Shown in pieces: positions 5,494 through 8,013 of a DNA stretch of 8,013 bases. The stretch lies in the NCBI GenBank assembly GCA_031412355.1, contig JANOCR010000016.1:1-8013 (forward strand). The letters are read 5' to 3'. A program made the position numbers and the translations under genes. This DNA comes from JAENVT01 sp031412355 (GTDB taxonomy: Bacteria; Actinomycetota; Acidimicrobiia; Acidimicrobiales; Ilumatobacteraceae). Each line of letters opens with the position of its first letter. Position 1 is the stretch's first letter. The notes beneath the pieces are model-generated. The model was not told where the DNA came from. It saw only the letters and a list, made by a program, of their open reading frames with translations, and made no database searches.

Positions 5494-6018
5494 TCACGGA
5501 GGCAGATCTCGCACGTAGCGCACCTCGTGGATGGCGGCGCCGGCGACCTCGTCGACGCGTTCGATCCCGTCCGCTTGCCAGCCCTCCCGCTCGTAGAAGC
5601 GTCGGGCACGAGGGTTCTGGTCAACGACCCACAGTGCCGCAGCTCGATGGCCTTGGTCGGCGAGTGTGGTCAGCGCGGCCGCATGCAGCGCCACGGCAGC
5701 ACCGGTACCGAAGGCGGCCGGGTCGGCGTTCAACATCCACAGTTCCCCGGTCGGGTCGTCGGGTTCCGTGCGACCCCGCAACGGCCCGACCGAGCACATG
5801 GCCATCAGCCGATTGTCGCTCGAGACGACCATCACGGTGGAACCGCCGGCGCCTTCGGCGAGCGCCGTTTCCCAGCCTTGTCCGATCACCTTTGGGTCGA
5901 GCCCTGCGAGATAAGCGTCGGTCATGATGCCGGCATAAGCGGCGCGCCACGCGGCAACGTGGATGGCACCCATCCCGGGGCCATCTTCAGGTGTTGCGCG
6001 TCGAACGACGAACGTCAT
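5494..6018 (-). CDS. GNAT-family N-acetyltransferase
   Basis: A 174-residue protein with the full GNAT order: VVRRATPEDGPGMGAIHVAA (4-23) and W24 with RAAYAGIM (25-32) at the N-terminus; the central strands VMVVSSDNRLMAMCSVGPL (62-80); motif A, GELWMLNADPAAFGTGAAVAL (91-111), with the acetyl-CoA pyrophosphate loop AFGTGA (102-107); then HRAAALWVVDQNPRARRFYEREGWQ (124-148), the familiar motif B. It probably transfers an acetyl group from CoA to a small molecule or an amine on a protein; the acceptor is not identifiable. It starts at the ATG at 6018 (no clear Shine-Dalgarno sequence) and is the first gene of the reverse-strand cluster. A 90-base stretch, open in the same frame, separates it from the kinase-like gene, so co-transcription is likely but less tight than for the genes further on. 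Confidence 0.93.
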   Translation of the reverse strand: MTFVVRRATPEDGPGMGAIHVAAWRAAYAGIMTDAYLAGLDPKVIGQGWETALAEGAGGSTVMVVSSDNRLMAMCSVGPLRGRTEPDDPTGELWMLNADPAAFGTGAAVALHAAALTTLADQGHRAAALWVVDQNPRARRFYEREGWQADGIERVDEVAGAAIHEVRYVRDLPP

Positions 6019-6098
6019 CGCTCAAGTGTGTCGCACGGCGAGCAACGCCGACCGCACTGAACACACGGAGGTGATTGTTGCACGCACCACCAACCCGT

Positions 6099-6806
6099 TC
6101 AGCCGGGGTCGCACACCACCGGCTGGTCTTGACTGTTCATGAGGACTCGACCGCTGGCGTCGTAATAGAACGGGTAGTAGATGCCGTTTGGGCCCACGAA
6201 GGTGCTGTAGTCCTCCTCGTTGTCGCGCAAGATGCGACCGATCGCCAGGCACATCTCATGCGCGGCTTCGTCACTCTGAAAAGGCCCGAAGAAGTAGTGG
6301 TCCAACTTCGGGTAGATACAGCCGGTGCCAAAGTTGGTGTGTAGCTCGCCGACTTCTGGCGCCGCTTGCACCAACTGCTCGGCCTGCGCCACGAACGTCG
6401 GTCTGTCTGCTTCCTTGGGGTTGCGTCCCGCGATCAGCACGACGAACGGCGCGCATGCCGGATTCTGGCCAGTCGTGCTTGCGGGCGTGCTTGCAGTCGT
6501 GTCGACAATGACTGTGGTTGGCGGCGCGGGTCCCGCGCTTGCCTCACTCTGTTCGTCGGGACGTTGGGAGAAGTAGATGAGACCCCCGATGGAGATCAAT
6601 ATTCCCAGGAGCAGAACGGTGGTGACACCTGAGCCACCGCGTCCGCCGTTGCGATAACGGAGCTCTCGTTTGTGTCGGCGCGACTCGCTGGCACTGTTGA
6701 TGATCTGCGCCACGATCAAGCAGACGCCGGTGACGACCGCGGCAATCACGCCAGATTGGTCAGAGATCCCTACCAGCGCATACCCCAGTATCGCCGAGGC
6801 GGACAT
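6099..6806 (-). CDS. Membrane-anchored protein with SPOR-like extracytoplasmic domain
   Basis: A 235-residue protein that I do not recognise as a named family. Residues 4-37 are hydrophobic (one long or two short membrane segments), followed by a very basic stretch SRRHKRELRYR (42-52) that should face the cytoplasm, then a second clear helix VTTVLLLGILISIGGLIYF (61-79). A Thr/Ala/Pro/Ser-rich linker (85-115) leads to a globular tail (116-235) with four cysteines (C118, C163, C186, C232), suggesting disulfides outside the membrane. Within it, FVVLIAG (121-127) and YFFGPFQSDEAAHEMCLAIG (171-190) resemble the strand and GPFxxxxxA helix pattern of SPOR peptidoglycan-binding repeats. This is a resemblance, not a firm assignment. 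The ATG at 6806 has a TAGCCT box six bases upstream. It diverges from the multi-pass membrane gene and ends 80 bases before the GNAT gene's start. Confidence 0.75.
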   Translation of the reverse strand: MSASAILGYALVGISDQSGVIAAVVTGVCLIVAQIINSASESRRHKRELRYRNGGRGGSGVTTVLLLGILISIGGLIYFSQRPDEQSEASAGPAPPTTVIVDTTASTPASTTGQNPACAPFVVLIAGRNPKEADRPTFVAQAEQLVQAAPEVGELHTNFGTGCIYPKLDHYFFGPFQSDEAAHEMCLAIGRILRDNEEDYSTFVGPNGIYYPFYYDASGRVLMNSQDQPVVCDPG

Positions 6807-6812
6807 TGTGAA

Positions 6813-6818
6813 AGGCTA
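6813..6818 (-). promoter_or_regulatory. -10-like box TAGCCT before the membrane-anchored protein gene
   Basis: On the reverse strand TAGCCT fits TAnnnT and ends six bases before the ATG at 6806, copying the spacing seen before the antitoxin and ATPase genes. No Shine-Dalgarno sequence is present, which again suggests a leaderless transcript. No good -35 element is visible. Confidence 0.35.
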
Positions 6819-6861
6819 ACCGCCGCCGTTGGTGACGCTTGGGGACCGGCGGTGCGACGGC

Positions 6862-6867
6862 AGGGGG
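6862..6867 (+). promoter_or_regulatory. Ribosome-binding site AGGGGG deciding the start at 6872
   Basis: AGGGGG lies four bases before the ATG at 6872. It is the clearest Shine-Dalgarno-like sequence in the window and favours this ATG over the in-frame TTG at 6839, whose 11 extra residues are a Gly/Ala-rich run. Confidence 0.45.
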
Positions 6868-6871
6868 TGCC

Positions 6872-7756
6872 ATGGCGACCGAGGACGATGTCAAGCTCGA
6901 TCGAGACGACTCACTTATCAAGACGTACCGATACCTGCGCGTGGCGATGGTGCTGTTGGTCGTCGTGCTCGGTGTGTCGATAGTTATCGAGTGGCGCAAG
7001 ACCGTCGGAAACTGTTTGCAGGGTTCGATCAGTGCCTACTACTACACGCCGGTACAGCCGATCCTGGTGGGCGCACTGTTGGCCATTGCAACCTGCCTCG
7101 TCGCCGTGAAGGGCAACACCACGTGGGAGGACACAGCGCTGAACCTCGGCGGGATGCTGGCACCGGTCGTCGCGCTCGTGCCCACGTCGGGCACGGGCAG
7201 TTGCATGTCGGTGCCGTTCGCCGGCCAAGAGACGGGACCAGGGATCGCCAACAACTTCGTCGCGCTGATGATCGGCGGCACCATTGCGGCGGCCGTGGGA
7301 TTGGCGACCGCGTGGATCGATCAAAAGGCTGCGACGAAGGAGAATCCGAAGAAGCCAACATGGGTCGGGCTGGCGCTGGCATCGGCTCTTATCCTCGGCG
7401 CAGTTGTGTGGTACAACGCGTGGCACGGTTCGTTCCTTAAGGGCGCCCACTTCACCGCAGCGATTACGATGTTCGTGTTCGTCGGTTGGGCTTCGGGCAC
7501 CAATGGCTTCCGCCTCGGTCGTTTCGGGTGGAACCCGCTTCGATGGCTCTCTGCAAAGGAGGGTGGCTGGGCTCGCCTGTATCGGTTCGTGCCGATCGGG
7601 ATGGTCGTCGTCGGCGGCGCGATCGGTCTGATCGGCTGGCTGACCGACAGCGCGCACACGGTGTTCGTTCTGGAGGTGGCCGAGATCGGGTTCTTCACGC
7701 TCTTCTGGGCCGCACAAACCATCGAGCAGTGGAATCGCGGCATCCGCTCTGCCTAG
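6872..7756 (+). CDS. Multi-pass membrane protein with SISAYYYT motif, function unknown
   Basis: A 294-residue integral membrane protein with about seven or eight hydrophobic segments (roughly 22-40, 62-80, 87-105, 128-149, 165-183, 193-209, 238-257, 264-282). The short charged N-terminus (MATEDDVKLDRDD) should be cytoplasmic. Between helices one and two it carries CLQGSISAYYYTPVQPILVGALLA (48-71). The SISAYYYT sequence, followed by a helix, KGxxxxEDxALNLGGMLA (80-97) and ALVPT (101-105), is characteristic of a conserved family of uncharacterised bacterial membrane proteins that I recognise by pattern only. A histidine in the sixth segment (GAHFTAA, H193) is also usual there. Two cysteines (C48, C111) flank the predicted outside loops. 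No catalytic or transport signature is evident. It diverges from the membrane-anchored gene to the left and converges on the partial gene at the right edge. Confidence 0.82.
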   Translation: MATEDDVKLDRDDSLIKTYRYLRVAMVLLVVVLGVSIVIEWRKTVGNCLQGSISAYYYTPVQPILVGALLAIATCLVAVKGNTTWEDTALNLGGMLAPVVALVPTSGTGSCMSVPFAGQETGPGIANNFVALMIGGTIAAAVGLATAWIDQKAATKENPKKPTWVGLALASALILGAVVWYNAWHGSFLKGAHFTAAITMFVFVGWASGTNGFRLGRFGWNPLRWLSAKEGGWARLYRFVPIGMVVVGGAIGLIGWLTDSAHTVFVLEVAEIGFFTLFWAAQTIEQWNRGIRSA

Positions 7757-7843
7757 ACCGAGAGTCTTCGCGTCGCCGACGAGCCGAATGACACAGGAAT
7801 CGTCGGCAGTGGACCCGAACCGGCTCGGTGCCAACCGGCGAGG

Positions 7844-7872
7844 GCCGGCAGCCGCTTCGCGGCCTGCCCGGC
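7844..7872. terminator. GC-rich hairpin between two converging genes
   Basis: GCCGC (7851-7855) and GCGGC (7859-7863) form a perfect stem closing a TTC loop. It extends with two single-base bulges: bases 7847-7850 pair with 7865-7868, and 7844-7846 pair with 7870-7872. It lies in the 153-base space between the stop at 7756 (+) and the stop at 7910 (-), a sensible place for a bidirectional terminator. There is no T-run, so intrinsic termination is uncertain. The rest of this spacer shows nothing coding. Confidence 0.35.
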
Positions 7873-7909
7873 GACTTCGGGACCGACGCTGTTGGAGAGG
7901 GACAACCGG

Positions 7910-8013
7910 TCATGAGGGGATGCGGTAGCGGAGGCGTACGACGCCGTTGTTGAATCGGTGTTCGTCGAGTAGTTCGAGGTGGGTGCGCAAGCCCGCCGGC
8001 AGGGCCGGTTTGC
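7910..8013 (-). CDS. C-terminal end of an unidentified protein (partial)
   Basis: The reverse-strand frame entering from the right edge reads KPALPAGLRTHLELLDEHRF followed by NNGVVRLRYRIPS and a TGA (7912-7910). The 33 residues have a balanced, protein-like composition with a probable amphipathic helix (LRTHLELLDEHRF) and a final strand (VVRLRYRI), and the codons end mainly in G or C like the other genes here. No family can be assigned from this tail. The gene converges with the multi-pass membrane protein gene. Confidence 0.5.
   Translation of the reverse strand, partial: KPALPAGLRTHLELLDEHRFNNGVVRLRYRIPS

Noticed and set aside
5047..6060. Forward open frame (337 codons) opposite the kinase-like and GNAT genes
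   Set aside because: The GNAT and P-loop motifs are on the reverse strand; the forward product is His/Arg/Gly-rich with no family resemblance.
6911..7834. Reverse open frame (307 codons) under the multi-pass membrane gene
   Set aside because: The forward strand gives a coherent membrane protein with a known motif; the reverse product is a charged, disordered antisense translation.
7695..7913. Small reverse frame starting at an ATG that overlaps the TGA of the right-edge gene (ATGA)
   Set aside because: The stop/start overlap looks operon-like, but the 72 residues are Arg/Ser/Pro-rich, run through the hairpin and end inside the membrane protein gene.
1..8013. tRNA, rRNA, CRISPR, transposase or long direct repeats marking a mobile element
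   Set aside because: No cloverleaf, spaced repeats, transposase or integrase motifs, or terminal inverted repeats were seen by eye despite the rearranged left edge; a software scan could still reveal weak repeats.

Overview
The window looks like chromosomal DNA from a high-GC actinobacterium, possibly from the Acidimicrobiia side. The evidence is strong G/C preference at third codon positions, frequent GTG and TTG starts, promoter-like -10 boxes only six bases before start codons (leaderless mRNAs), and a mycothiol-dependent-isomerase-type (MDMPI) protein. The organism call is an inference from style, not from a marker gene. No rRNA, tRNA, CRISPR array or insertion sequence was seen, and no gene-free stretch exceeds about 160 bases.

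Left edge (1-1221). The + strand carries the 3' half of an ABC exporter gene: the last membrane helices plus a complete nucleotide-binding domain. It lacks most of its transmembrane domain. Just before it, on the - strand from about 105 down to position 1, lies a fragment of a bacterial sugar transferase (the PRPEL and VRPGLTGxWQV motifs). The two remnants meet head to head around 85-99, where the same bases read sensibly on both strands. This is a rearrangement scar or an assembly join.

Toxin-antitoxin and ATPase island (1222-3114). A compact MazE/MazF-type pair, ribbon-helix-helix antitoxin then PemK/MazF toxin with a 4-base overlap, is followed by a complete 401-residue AAA/STAND-like ATPase. 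Both the antitoxin and the ATPase appear to have leaderless promoters. The AT-rich spacers on each side of the pair share ATCTAC/GTAGAT elements, which could be antitoxin operators and could link the ATPase to the pair's autoregulation.

Reverse-strand cluster (6018 down to 3102). In transcription order: a GNAT acetyltransferase, an HPr-kinase-like P-loop protein, a pyridoxamine-phosphate-oxidase-fold flavoprotein, and an MDMPI/DinB-type protein with an SCP2-like tail. The last three are packed tightly (8-base overlap, then a 12-base gap) and are probably co-transcribed. The last gene runs tail to tail into the ATPase with a 13-base overlap. What joins these four functions is not evident.

Right part (6099-8013). 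Two uncharacterised membrane-protein genes diverge from a 65-base intergenic region. The left one is a membrane-anchored protein with a Thr/Pro-rich linker and a Cys-containing, SPOR-like extracytoplasmic domain. The right one is a multi-pass protein with the SISAYYYT motif. A GC-rich hairpin then separates the latter from the 3' end of an unidentified gene that enters from the right edge on the - strand.
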